A DNA stretch of 9,832 nt from Nitrosomonadaceae bacterium (GCA_024644425.1 JAHELA010000021.1:1-9832), one strand, 5' to 3'; shown: positions 1 through 6,685, counted from the first letter of the stretch. Numbers and translations: made by a program. Notes: generated by a model from the sequence alone, not told the origin.

Positions 1-845
1 CAGCCAGCGCACGTGGGCATACTATTGACGTAATCAATACAGTGCTATGCTACATGAATATTACTTCACACCGTCCAGAGATACGATATAAGGAAAAATT
101 ATTAACTGGCTACGATGCGGTTATCCCTCGTATCGGTGCCTCGATTACTTTTTATGGCTTGGCTATTCTACGACAATTTGAAATGATGGGCGTCTATCCA
201 GTGAACGAATCAGTTGCCATAGGACGTTCACGTGATAAATTGCGGTCACTGCAACTTCTAGCACGCAAAGGGATCGGTCTACCAGTTACTGGTTTCGCTA
301 ACTCTGCAAAGTTTGCTGATGACGTGATTAACATTGCCGGAGGAGCACCTGTTGTGATCAAGCTACTATCTGGAACACAAGGAATTGGCGTGGTACTTGG
401 TGAAACTCACAATTCGGCCAAATCTGTCATTGAAGCCTTTGGTGGCGTCAAAGTTAATATTTTAGTACAGGAGTTTATTAAGGAAGCGGGGGGTGAAGAT
501 ATCAGGTGCTTTGTAATCGATGACAAAGTTGTCGCCTCCATGCGGCGCAAGGGAGCAGAGGGCGATTTTCGTTCAAACTTACATCGTGGTGGTTCGGCCA
601 ATGTGATCAAAATTACACCGGAAGAGCGTTCGACAGCGGTTCGTGCGGCGCAGACTATGGGCCTCAATGTTTGTGGTGTTGACCTTTTGCGATCTAATCA
701 TGGATCCGTAGTGATGGAGGTCAACTCTTCACCGGGCTTAGAAGGTGTCGAAAAGGCAACGGGGATCGATGTTGCAGGCAAAATCATCGAGTTTATCGAG
801 AAGAATGCCAAGCCTAGCAAGACAAGAACCCGTGGCCAAGGTTAA
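1..845 (+). CDS. rimK: RimK, ribosomal protein S6 glutamate ligase (5' end outside window)
   Basis: ATP-grasp ligase that in E. coli adds glutamate residues to the C-terminus of ribosomal protein S6 in the cytoplasm. The reading frame is open from base 3, and the 13 residues before the first in-frame GTG (base 42) still match the RimK N-terminus (ARGH..., then LCYMNI). The true start is therefore left of the window and about 21 residues are missing; 280 residues are visible against 300 in E. coli. Visible hallmarks are DAVIPRIGASITFYG, the NESVAI/RDKLRSLQLLARKGI stretch, the ATP-grasp glycine loop GTQGIGVVLGE, EGDFRSNLHRGG, and the metal-binding MEVNSSPGLEG near the end. The last residues are a basic tail that differs from E. 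coli. The 3' end overlaps the next gene by about 41 bases, which suggests one operon. In other bacteria a cytoplasmic RimB-type retropepsin often precedes rimK; whether that holds here lies outside the window. Identification is firm from remembered family sequence; the actual substrate here is inferred. Confidence 0.95.
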   Translation, partial: ASARGHTIDVINTVLCYMNITSHRPEIRYKEKLLTGYDAVIPRIGASITFYGLAILRQFEMMGVYPVNESVAIGRSRDKLRSLQLLARKGIGLPVTGFANSAKFADDVINIAGGAPVVIKLLSGTQGIGVVLGETHNSAKSVIEAFGGVKVNILVQEFIKEAGGEDIRCFVIDDKVVASMRRKGAEGDFRSNLHRGGSANVIKITPEERSTAVRAAQTMGLNVCGVDLLRSNHGSVVMEVNSSPGLEGVEKATGIDVAGKIIEFIEKNAKPSKTRTRGQG

Positions 846-1905
846 AGAAAACGAAGTTAAGAAACGCAAACCCTTTGAGATAGGCGGTCATTCTATTCCA
901 CCGGGAACACGGCGGACTATCGATTTACCGATTAGTCTACTTTATGACCATACACCCATGACGTTGACTGCTCACGTCATACATGGGAAGCGTCCAGGGC
1001 CTCGTCTTTTTATATGTGCAGCCGTCCATGGCGATGAATTAAATGGTGTGGAGATTATCCGTCGTCTGATTGGCCTATCGCGCTTGTCTCGCCTACATGG
1101 CACTCTCGTTGCAGTTCCAATTGTCAACATTTACGGTTTTATCGGAAACACACGTTATTTGCCAGATCGTAGAGATCTTAACCGATCCTTTCCGGGCTCT
1201 GCTAAGGGGTCCCTTGCTGCACAGCTGGCTGATGTATTTATGAAAGAAGTAGTAGGACGTTGCAGCTTTGGTATCGATTTACATACAGGTGCAATTCACC
1301 GTACGAATTTTCCTCAGATACGTGGCGATTTATCAAACCCGGAGGTTAAAGAGCTTGCTAAAGCTTTTTCTGCTCCAATCATTCTTCACGGTGCATTCCG
1401 TGATGGTTCATTACGAAAATCAGCGATGGATTTAGGTGTTCCCACTCTGGTCTACGAAGCAGGCGAAGCCTTACGTTTGGATGAGGTTTCTATTAGATCT
1501 GGTGTAAACGGGATCATAGGGGTCATGCAGACTCTTGGAATGTTAGGAAAAACCAAGCTTCTACGTCCAAGTAAGGTGAAACCTATCGTCGCCTCGTCAA
1601 GCTATTGGGTGAGAGCGCCTGAAGGTGGAATTCTTCGTACTGCACTTACATCTGGAACGAGTATAGAGGCCGGCCAAACTCTGGGCGGAATTGCTGATCC
1701 TTATGGCAAAGGTGAGGCTGAAATTACTGCCCAAGATTCTGGGGTTTTAATAGGCAGGACTAATCTTCCAGTTGTAAATCAAGGAGATGGATTGTTTCAT
1801 ATTGCACGTGTCTTGGATGTAGATACAGCCGTGCAAACAGTTGAACAGTTTCATGGCCAATTTGATTTAGAAGAGAATAGTGAAATGTTAGATATTATTG
1901 TCTAA
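805..1905 (+). CDS. Succinylglutamate desuccinylase/aspartoacylase family zinc hydrolase (AstE/AspA type)
   Basis: Predicted cytoplasmic zinc amidohydrolase of the M14-like AstE/AspA family (PF04952), whose members cleave N-acyl bonds of acidic amino acids. The zinc ligands are visible: H75 and E78 in AAVHGDELNG, and H160 in GIDLHTG. The substrate-binding R-D-L-N-R lies at 123-127 and the likely catalytic glutamate is E218 in YEAGEA. Residues about 260-335 form a C-terminal beta domain resembling biotinyl/lipoyl folds (PEGGILRT, then SGVLIGRTNLPVVNQGDGLFHIA). I chose the ATG at 805 (366 aa) because GAGAAG lies just upstream and homologues begin shortly before the KPFEIGG motif. An in-frame GTG at 745 would add 20 unconserved residues inside rimK, and a GTG at 832 is also possible. 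The overlap with rimK implies translational coupling. Family membership is clear. A true AstE role in arginine catabolism is unlikely because no other ast genes are present, and removal of a glutamyl or related modification is only an inference from the rimK neighbourhood. Confidence 0.9.
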   Translation: MPSLARQEPVAKVKENEVKKRKPFEIGGHSIPPGTRRTIDLPISLLYDHTPMTLTAHVIHGKRPGPRLFICAAVHGDELNGVEIIRRLIGLSRLSRLHGTLVAVPIVNIYGFIGNTRYLPDRRDLNRSFPGSAKGSLAAQLADVFMKEVVGRCSFGIDLHTGAIHRTNFPQIRGDLSNPEVKELAKAFSAPIILHGAFRDGSLRKSAMDLGVPTLVYEAGEALRLDEVSIRSGVNGIIGVMQTLGMLGKTKLLRPSKVKPIVASSSYWVRAPEGGILRTALTSGTSIEAGQTLGGIADPYGKGEAEITAQDSGVLIGRTNLPVVNQGDGLFHIARVLDVDTAVQTVEQFHGQFDLEENSEMLDIIV

Positions 1906-1917
1906 AAAAGCTAAGCT

Positions 1918-1939
1918 TGCCCTCAATCTAGTGAGCGCA
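1918..1939 (-). terminator. Weak candidate terminator between convergent genes
   Basis: An imperfect hairpin in the 74-base gap between the desuccinylase-family gene and the lipoprotein gene. TGC/GCA and CTCA/TGAG arms pair around a six-base loop, with one C-C mismatch. Read leftward, it is followed after about eight bases by a run of six T. The T-run is further from the stem than in a good intrinsic terminator, so this is only the best candidate in the gap for ending the leftward lipoprotein transcript. Confidence 0.25.
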
Positions 1940-1979
1940 GCAGTCTACTACTAAGTATAAGATAAAGTTACTTCGAATA

Positions 1980-3179
1980 TTATTTGGAAATAGTTATTGG
2001 TATTTGAGTCTGCGGTGCATCAGTAACCGTCATTCGAAATAAAATATTGAGCAATTGAAAAGCATTCAAATTCCATCGTGAATGCGCTCCCTTAGCTTTC
2101 ACAGAGTAATACTTACCATGAGATCGAATTGACAAACCTGCCCCATCTGATGAAGGGATATCCGATATAATTATTTCCATGGTGGTAGCAGGATTTTCAT
2201 CTTTAATAATTGGTGGTGTGCGTGAATCTTTGCCTACATCATATTCCTTCGACTCACTAATGGATTGACCTAGAAAATTCAAAATTGAGTGAAAGCTTCT
2301 GAGAAAAAAAACTCCTCTTAGTGGCCATTCTCCCCCTACATTACCAGGGCGTATATCAAAAACAACATCGTTCCCTACCCAGGGCTGGGACAAACCTTGT
2401 AGCTCTACGCGCTCCTCATGACTTAGAAGCACAGGATCATAATTAGTGATAAGAATCTGCCCTAAAACTTGTCTACTAAGTGTAAATGTTTCCTCTATTT
2501 GATTGTGCTGTATCGTATATTCTCTTTCTAAATCTCGGAAACCATCTGCAGAGACAGAACTAGCAGGGATGGTCCACTCATGTTTGAAAGTTACACGTTC
2601 AGCATAAAGTTTACCCTGATCCTGGATGGCTGATAAATGTAATACCACCCGACGAAACATTTCGTATTCTACAGAGTCTAGTGGATTATTTCGATAGGGA
2701 ATTTCTTGTGCTGGAAATTCTGGGTTCTGCAAGCGTACTTCCTGTGCCAACATCCGAAGCATAAGATCAACATCGTAGTGTTGTCGCAACAATAGAGTAA
2801 GCTTGCTTTGATGAAATGGAGTAAGTAGCCTTTTAGTAAACTCTTCACCGGCAATGGGCACAATACTGATAGTTGGATTTTCTGCAACACTTCCTCCAAA
2901 AGTGGGAAGTATCATTCCTCCCGAATCCCCTGTTAGTGCAGGTGTTCCTCCAGCACTAAATCGAAAATCAAAAGTAGCCGCAATGTTTGAAACTTGGGTG
3001 AAATGAACAGGCTCATGATGTTGAGCGCGCGCAATATTAATTAGTAGTTGTTTAGCATCTGCTATGGTAACAGATTTATCGTATGCTATGACAGCTTTGT
3101 TTAGCGCAATTGGTGAGAGACAACCGGACAAGATGACTGCATATACGAAGCATAATGATATGTAAGCTAGTCGTTTCAT
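1980..3179 (-). CDS. Uncharacterised lipoprotein
   Basis: A 399-residue protein with a clear lipoprotein signal: MKRLAY, a hydrophobic stretch at about residues 5-18, and the lipobox LSGC at 17-20. Mature Cys20 is followed by Leu-Ser, not Asp, so outer-membrane sorting by the Lol system is expected. The most ordered part is the first third: a YDKSVTIADAKQLLINIARA helix at about 33-52, then PVHFTQVSNIAATFDF. This pattern recalls a family of proteobacterial hypothetical proteins I have seen without an assigned function. Next comes a Gly/Thr/Pro-rich linker at about 76-100. A region with the feel of a helical bundle (LTLLLRQHYDVDLMLRMLAQEV) follows, and the C-terminal half is mostly beta-like. 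No enzymatic motif is visible. It lies 81 bases downstream of mgtE on the same strand but has a good candidate promoter of its own, so it may be independent. The start codon has only a weak ribosome binding site. Lipidation is well supported; function is unknown. Confidence 0.85.
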   Translation of the reverse strand: MKRLAYISLCFVYAVILSGCLSPIALNKAVIAYDKSVTIADAKQLLINIARAQHHEPVHFTQVSNIAATFDFRFSAGGTPALTGDSGGMILPTFGGSVAENPTISIVPIAGEEFTKRLLTPFHQSKLTLLLRQHYDVDLMLRMLAQEVRLQNPEFPAQEIPYRNNPLDSVEYEMFRRVVLHLSAIQDQGKLYAERVTFKHEWTIPASSVSADGFRDLEREYTIQHNQIEETFTLSRQVLGQILITNYDPVLLSHEERVELQGLSQPWVGNDVVFDIRPGNVGGEWPLRGVFFLRSFHSILNFLGQSISESKEYDVGKDSRTPPIIKDENPATTMEIIISDIPSSDGAGLSIRSHGKYYSVKAKGAHSRWNLNAFQLLNILFRMTVTDAPQTQIPITISK

Positions 3180-3201
3180 AGTTAGTAATTATCTACTATC
3201 C

Positions 3202-3229
3202 ATTATAAGGCGCTTTGGCACTTTATAAA
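3202..3229 (-). promoter_or_regulatory. Candidate sigma-70 promoter for the lipoprotein gene, embedded in an inverted repeat
   Basis: Read leftward, TTTATA (3229-3224), a 16-base spacer and a perfect TATAAT (3207-3202) place a start of transcription about 15-20 bases before the lipoprotein ATG. The same stretch is an imperfect inverted repeat: TTATAA arms at 3203-3208 and 3223-3228, with further pairing inside (GG with CT, then GC with GC) around TTTG. No T-run follows in the leftward direction, so a terminator for mgtE is not the better reading. The repeat could be an operator covering both promoter hexamers. Confidence 0.4.
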
Positions 3230-3260
3230 AATTCAGCAGTAGTAAAGCTACATATTATTA

Positions 3261-4577
3261 TCAACCTGCGACAAGAAGTGAAGAAAAAAGGGTTGCTATC
3301 CCGAGAAAAGAGAAGAAGCCACAGACATCAGTAACCGTTGTAAGTACGATCGAAGATGATTGCGCTGGATCCTGTCCAAAACGCTGCAGTATTATAGGAA
3401 CCAGTGCACCGGCAATACCAGCAATAACCATTGAAATTACCATTGAGGCAGCTATTATTATTACCAACCCAATAGACTTACTCCAAATGTATACTCCAAG
3501 TGCAGTAGTAGCTGCAACTGCGAGACCGTTGAATAATCCTACCCTAAATTCCTTAAACACCACCTTTGGCCAATGTCGTAGGCTAATTTCACGTAGTACT
3601 AATCCACGCATTGTTACAGCTAATGCTTGTGCGCCAGTATTTCCTGATTGACCAGCAACCACAGGTAATAGTACAGCTAGAGCTGTGTATTTAGCTATCG
3701 TATCTTCAAAAATCCCAACAACCGCTGCGGCTAGAAAGGCAGTTAAAAGATTTATCTGCATCCATGGTAGTCGCTTACGTACAGCAAAAAGAGCAGGTGA
3801 AAGTGCACGCTCTTCACGACTTGCCCCAACCATAGTTTGCATATCAAGCGTGGTATCCTGCTGTACAGCTGAAGCAAATTTAGCCTGACGAATAACCCCC
3901 ACCAAGTGTCCGTCAAAATCTGTTACTGGAATGTCATTTGCCACACCTTGATTTATCTTTTCCGTAATATCATCAACAGGAGACATATCCTGAACCACAT
4001 CTGAGATTCCTTTGGAGATTTGTGTCAAAATTACCTCAGGGCTTGCGAATGCAAGGTCTTGGATTTCAACACGTCCGGCAAGTCGGTTATCGTCATCCAC
4101 AAGAAATACTTGGCGCAATCCCTGCCGCTTACTTTGACGTATTCGTATTAACGCTTCGTGTGAGGTCAGATCGCCTCTGAAAGCAAGTACTCGCGGGTCC
4201 ATGAGTTGCCCCACTGAATTTGGGGGATACTGCATTAGTTTCGTTATTTCGGCAGCTACCTTTTTATCAAGCAATAGCATATAGTGCTCACGGTCTTTGT
4301 CTTCAAGACGAGTAAGCAACGCAGCACTTCTTGCTGGTTCTTGCTTTGCAAGAATTTCTACAGCCCATTTTTCTGGTAATTCAGTGAAAATCGCTTGCTC
4401 TACATCGTTAGCCAAACTATTCCATACAGGCAGCAATACATGAACAGGTTGAGCGGCTAGCATAGTACTTGCTTCTGTAGGAGGCATAGCTTCTAAGTGT
4501 TTTGCAACTTCTCGTGGATACTTGTCAACAAATTGCAAATTGATAGCATTAATCGCTGCCTCGGCCCCCATTTTCAT
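3261..4577 (-). CDS. mgtE: Magnesium transporter/channel MgtE, full length
   Basis: Inner-membrane Mg2+ channel of the MgtE family, 438 residues against about 450 for the Thermus thermophilus protein. Domain order is complete: a helical N domain at about 15-118 (YPREVAKHLEAMPP opening, YPPNSVGQLMDP closing), paired CBS domains at about 122-245, a connecting plug helix at about 250-272, and five membrane helices from about 275 to 436. The pore signature VAGQSGNTGAQ is at 307-317. In the last helix, TTVTDVCGFFSFLG contains D417, which fits the position of the Mg2+-selecting aspartate (Asp432 in Thermus). In characterised members the cytosolic domains bind Mg2+ and close the pore when internal Mg2+ is high. 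The start is ATG, preceded by AAAGGAG four bases away. That ATG overlaps the stop of the upstream MgtE-like gene as ATGA, so the two are translated together. Relative to many homologues the N-terminal extension is short. The call is strong; ion selectivity (Mg2+ versus Co2+ or others) cannot be read from sequence. Confidence 0.93.
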   Translation of the reverse strand: MKMGAEAAINAINLQFVDKYPREVAKHLEAMPPTEASTMLAAQPVHVLLPVWNSLANDVEQAIFTELPEKWAVEILAKQEPARSAALLTRLEDKDREHYMLLLDKKVAAEITKLMQYPPNSVGQLMDPRVLAFRGDLTSHEALIRIRQSKRQGLRQVFLVDDDNRLAGRVEIQDLAFASPEVILTQISKGISDVVQDMSPVDDITEKINQGVANDIPVTDFDGHLVGVIRQAKFASAVQQDTTLDMQTMVGASREERALSPALFAVRKRLPWMQINLLTAFLAAAVVGIFEDTIAKYTALAVLLPVVAGQSGNTGAQALAVTMRGLVLREISLRHWPKVVFKEFRVGLFNGLAVAATTALGVYIWSKSIGLVIIIAASMVISMVIAGIAGALVPIILQRFGQDPAQSSSIVLTTVTDVCGFFSFLGIATLFSSLLVAG

Positions 4578-5428
4578 AACTCCTTTCTACCTTGACGTTC
4601 ATTTGGAATCATACCGACAAGCGATTGTATCAATGTAGACACACCCAACCAGTAGGCACTTGCAACACCAACAAGCATTCCTTCCGTACTATTCAAAGCG
4701 GGCATTCTCGTTTCTGTCAAAAGAGCTCGCAGTAAAACAGAGTAGGAGAGCTCACCAATTAACTGATCACTATAATCAAACACAGGTAATACTGTGACTT
4801 CTTTCCATCCTATATATTCTTGTAGCGCAGCCAATTTGGCTTGTGCTTGTAGGCGGTAAACAATTGGTCTTTTCAATTTTTTAAGGGGAGCTGCAGGATC
4901 GGAACGTATTAAATCTACAATTTCGACGTAACCAATCAATTGTTGTTCACGGCCTATAACAAAAATATATGTTATAGATGGTTCACTAAAGCGGCGTATT
5001 TGTTCCAGTGCATCATTGCAAGTCATCTCAGCTCGCAAAGTTAATAGATTTGGGTTCATCCAGGCACCAACAGTTTCTTCTGGATAATTAAGCAACTTCT
5101 TGTAGGCTGCAGTAAGTTCTGGTGTCAATTGTGCGAGTAATTTATCTCTACGCTCAGAATTAAAGTGGCGTAAAAATGAAACTCCTGTTTGCGTATCGAT
5201 TTCTCGGAACAATACAAGCACTTCCGAATCATTAAGCTGTTCTAAGCAATATGCGCCGGTGAATGGAAGCATCTGGCGCAAAACAGGCAAAGAAATATTT
5301 AGTGGCACTGCCTGAATTAATGCTGCCGCAGAATCGGGCGCTACCTGTTCGAGCACATCCGCTGCATCTTCAGGATGTGTCTCCATAAATGAGTATGATA
5401 GATCTCTAATATTATTCATCTCGCGCAC
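4574..5428 (-). CDS. MgtE-like N/CBS-domain protein without the pore domain
   Basis: A 284-residue protein with the cytosolic half of MgtE only. The N domain is at about 11-115 (ETHPEDAADVLEQVAP, closing with YPEETVGAWMNPN), and a pair of CBS-like domains follows at about 120-237. The C-terminus carries one hydrophobic stretch (about 249-273, GMLVGVASAYWLGV onward) where full MgtE proteins would have five membrane helices, and ends in a basic tail. None of the pore motifs is present. It is not half of a split gene, because the next gene encodes a complete MgtE with its own N and CBS domains. The GTG at 5428 and the ATG at 5419 both fit the start; both overlap the mscS-family stop (17 and 8 bases) and neither has a strong ribosome binding site, so coupled translation is likely. 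A Mg2+-sensing or regulatory partner of the neighbouring MgtE, anchored by one helix, is my inference; an independent role is also possible. Confidence 0.85.
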   Translation of the reverse strand: MREMNNIRDLSYSFMETHPEDAADVLEQVAPDSAAALIQAVPLNISLPVLRQMLPFTGAYCLEQLNDSEVLVLFREIDTQTGVSFLRHFNSERRDKLLAQLTPELTAAYKKLLNYPEETVGAWMNPNLLTLRAEMTCNDALEQIRRFSEPSITYIFVIGREQQLIGYVEIVDLIRSDPAAPLKKLKRPIVYRLQAQAKLAALQEYIGWKEVTVLPVFDYSDQLIGELSYSVLLRALLTETRMPALNSTEGMLVGVASAYWLGVSTLIQSLVGMIPNERQGRKEL

Positions 5429-6251
5429 CGCTTACTACTAAAACGATGGATTCTTTGTTATAGACATTTGCCGGAAGACTTGTACGCCCCTCCGTGGTTT
5501 CAAGAACAACTTCAGTCTCCGTTAATTCTAGAATCCGCCCTTCAAAACCTGCAACACGAATACGTTGCCCTACGCTGTAGCGTTTACGCAAGTAGTGTCC
5601 ACCTATAAGGTTAGCAACATAATCACGGGCGCCTAGACTAAGTGCTAACGCTACTGCTCCGACCAAAGCAAAGCCAATTGCAGCCACAATAACAACAAGA
5701 AAAGTCACTTTAATACCGATTTGTTCTGCGCCAACAAGAATTGCCGTAGTAAAAATTCCAACCTGTACTATCTTGCCAATCAACACACGACGCCGCTCTT
5801 CCGTATTGACTGCAGCGGCTTGCGCAACTTCGCGCGCTACTTGACTGACTAAAAACCCAGCAATCATGATAAGTGCTCCAGCAAAGACCGTAGGCAGATA
5901 GTCTACAACGCCGGCAAGCCAGGTAGTGAAAGTATGTAGCCCCAACACATTTGTTGCTGTAGCAAGAAAGAATAGCACTACTACCCAAAAGATAACATTA
6001 CCAAATATTTTTGCTGATTTATCAGATAACTGTACCAACGGCACTCTACGTTTAGAAAAAGCCCTCTCTAGCAGTCGCCCTCCAAATGATGCAATACGTA
6101 TTGCTATCATGCGGAAAAAATGCGCCACAATCCAGCCTAGAAACAATATCAGAATCGCACCGAAAATATTCGGAAGATAAAGTAATAAATGTTCAACGGT
6201 CCGGTTAAAAACACCAGAAAATGCCTCGCTCCATTTTGAGAAAATTTCCAT
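5412..6251 (-). CDS. MscS-family mechanosensitive ion channel (CmpX-like)
   Basis: Inner-membrane small-conductance mechanosensitive channel family protein, 279 residues, close in length to E. coli MscS (286). Predicted membrane helices lie at about 22-46, 84-104, 113-137, 158-178 and 182-206. This is more helices than MscS itself and fits the conserved-TM-helix (PF05552) architecture of Pseudomonas CmpX. The last helix and its continuation are rich in Gly and Ala and end in LSLGARDYVANLIGG (204-218), the counterpart of the pore-lining TM3a/TM3b segment. A cytoplasmic beta domain follows at about 219-272 (YSVGQRIRVAGFEGRI, EVVLETTEGRTSLPANVYN). The C-terminal alpha/beta vestibule of MscS is absent, so this is a minimal form. 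Family knowledge says such channels release solutes on hypo-osmotic shock, and some respond to other envelope stress. It is first in the leftward cluster and its stop codon overlaps the start of the MgtE-like gene. The ATG at 6251 has only a modest AAGAGA ribosome binding site. Confidence 0.92.
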   Translation of the reverse strand: MEIFSKWSEAFSGVFNRTVEHLLLYLPNIFGAILILFLGWIVAHFFRMIAIRIASFGGRLLERAFSKRRVPLVQLSDKSAKIFGNVIFWVVVLFFLATATNVLGLHTFTTWLAGVVDYLPTVFAGALIMIAGFLVSQVAREVAQAAAVNTEERRRVLIGKIVQVGIFTTAILVGAEQIGIKVTFLVVIVAAIGFALVGAVALALSLGARDYVANLIGGHYLRKRYSVGQRIRVAGFEGRILELTETEVVLETTEGRTSLPANVYNKESIVLVVSGARDE

Positions 6252-6276
6252 TAGTTATCTCTTTCTGTATTTCACA

Positions 6277-6291
6277 TTAATGAATCATTAA
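6277..6291. repeat. 15-base palindrome TTAATGA-A-TCATTAA
   Basis: Seven-base arms match perfectly around a single central A, 26-40 bases upstream of the mscS-family start codon. The one-base centre makes an RNA hairpin poor but suits a DNA site for a dimeric repressor. It would lie within the transcribed leader if the promoter at 6376-6404 is used. No regulator can be assigned from sequence alone. Confidence 0.5.
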
Positions 6292-6317
6292 GAAGTATTT
6301 TTCAATTTAAAAATGCA

Positions 6318-6336
6318 TGAACAGAATCACTGTTCA
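6318..6336 (-). promoter_or_regulatory. Hairpin with T-run in the mscS-mgtE leader (possible attenuator or operator)
   Basis: TGAACAG and CTGTTCA form perfect seven-base arms around a five-base spacer. Read leftward, the hairpin is followed four bases later by TTTTT (6313-6309), a layout like a weak intrinsic terminator inside the leader of the mscS-family gene, whose ATG is at 6251. As double-stranded DNA it could equally be an operator; the ACAG/CTGT half-sites are not spaced as in an E. coli LexA box. The pairing is seen directly; the regulatory reading is inferred. Confidence 0.4.
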
Positions 6337-6375
6337 CTTACTATTTTCTCTTTCTACTATTTCTTTTCACTAAAT

Positions 6376-6404
6376 AAGATAATCTTAAATTTAGATTGTA
6401 GCAA
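6376..6404 (-). promoter_or_regulatory. Candidate promoter of the mscS-mgtE cluster, overlapped by palindromes
   Basis: Read leftward, TTGCTA (6404-6399) and TATCTT (6381-6376) are 17 bases apart, each matching four of six consensus bases; transcription would begin near 6369 and give a leader of roughly 118 bases. The -10 lies inside the palindrome TAAGAT-A-ATCTTA (6375-6387), and the spacer is covered by a second, imperfect 17-base palindrome (6381-6397, AATCT/AGATT ends). This arrangement would suit a repressor blocking the promoter. Hexamer quality is only moderate. Confidence 0.3.
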
Positions 6405-6685
6405 GGGTTTAAGCATTTAACTAACTGGGCATAAAAGTAAGGGAAGTTGTATACTTCTATTCGGTAATCTTTTTAAAGCAGTCGCATTTATTTTCTTTTT
6501 AAAAGTATCTATACACGTATTTGTCAAAAGATGGAAATCTAAGTGCACGATGACAAAATATAGCCTAGTTTTGTTCGTATCTGTGACTGTCCTCATATTT
6601 TTGATGTTTAGTCGTCAAGTATCAGTAACTTGAAAATGTGGCCACAATTCTCTCGGCCCCTAAATAATAAGTGCGGAGAACCATA

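Larger units (their letters stand above)
6252..6685. other. Divergent regulatory region between mscS-family and DUF21 genes
   Basis: 434 bases, clearly more AT-rich than the genes around it, separating the leftward mscS-mgtE cluster from the rightward DUF21 gene. It holds two strong palindromes, a candidate leftward promoter overlapped by further inverted repeats (listed separately), and a 27-codon open frame at 6550-6633 that would encode a hydrophobic single-helix peptide but has no convincing ribosome binding site. A second leftward promoter candidate is TTGACA (6527-6522), 17 bases, TTTTAA (6504-6499), with a good -35 but a poor -10. I see no convincing rightward promoter for the DUF21 gene and no recognisable riboswitch or tRNA. 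Confidence 0.6.

Noticed and set aside
407..667. Leftward open frame opposite rimK
   Set aside because: Antisense to conserved RimK sequence with no recognisable protein features.
745..804. GTG at 745 as start of the desuccinylase-family gene
   Set aside because: It adds 20 Ser/Arg-rich residues entirely within rimK that look like an out-of-frame reading of it; ATG 805 has a better ribosome binding site and fits where the family domain begins.
4574..4577. Possibility that the two MgtE-type genes are one gene broken by a frameshift
   Set aside because: The downstream gene has its own complete N domain, CBS pair and pore, so they are two paralogous genes overlapping at ATGA.
6499..6527. Leftward TTGACA-17-TTTTAA as the main promoter of the mscS cluster
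   Set aside because: The -35 is perfect but the -10 matches only three of six positions and it would give a leader of about 240 bases; kept only as an alternative in the intergenic entry.
6252..6685. M-box or other Mg2+ riboswitch upstream of the mscS-mgtE cluster
   Set aside because: I could not recognise conserved M-box cores on either strand; only simple hairpins are visible. A covariance-model search would settle it.
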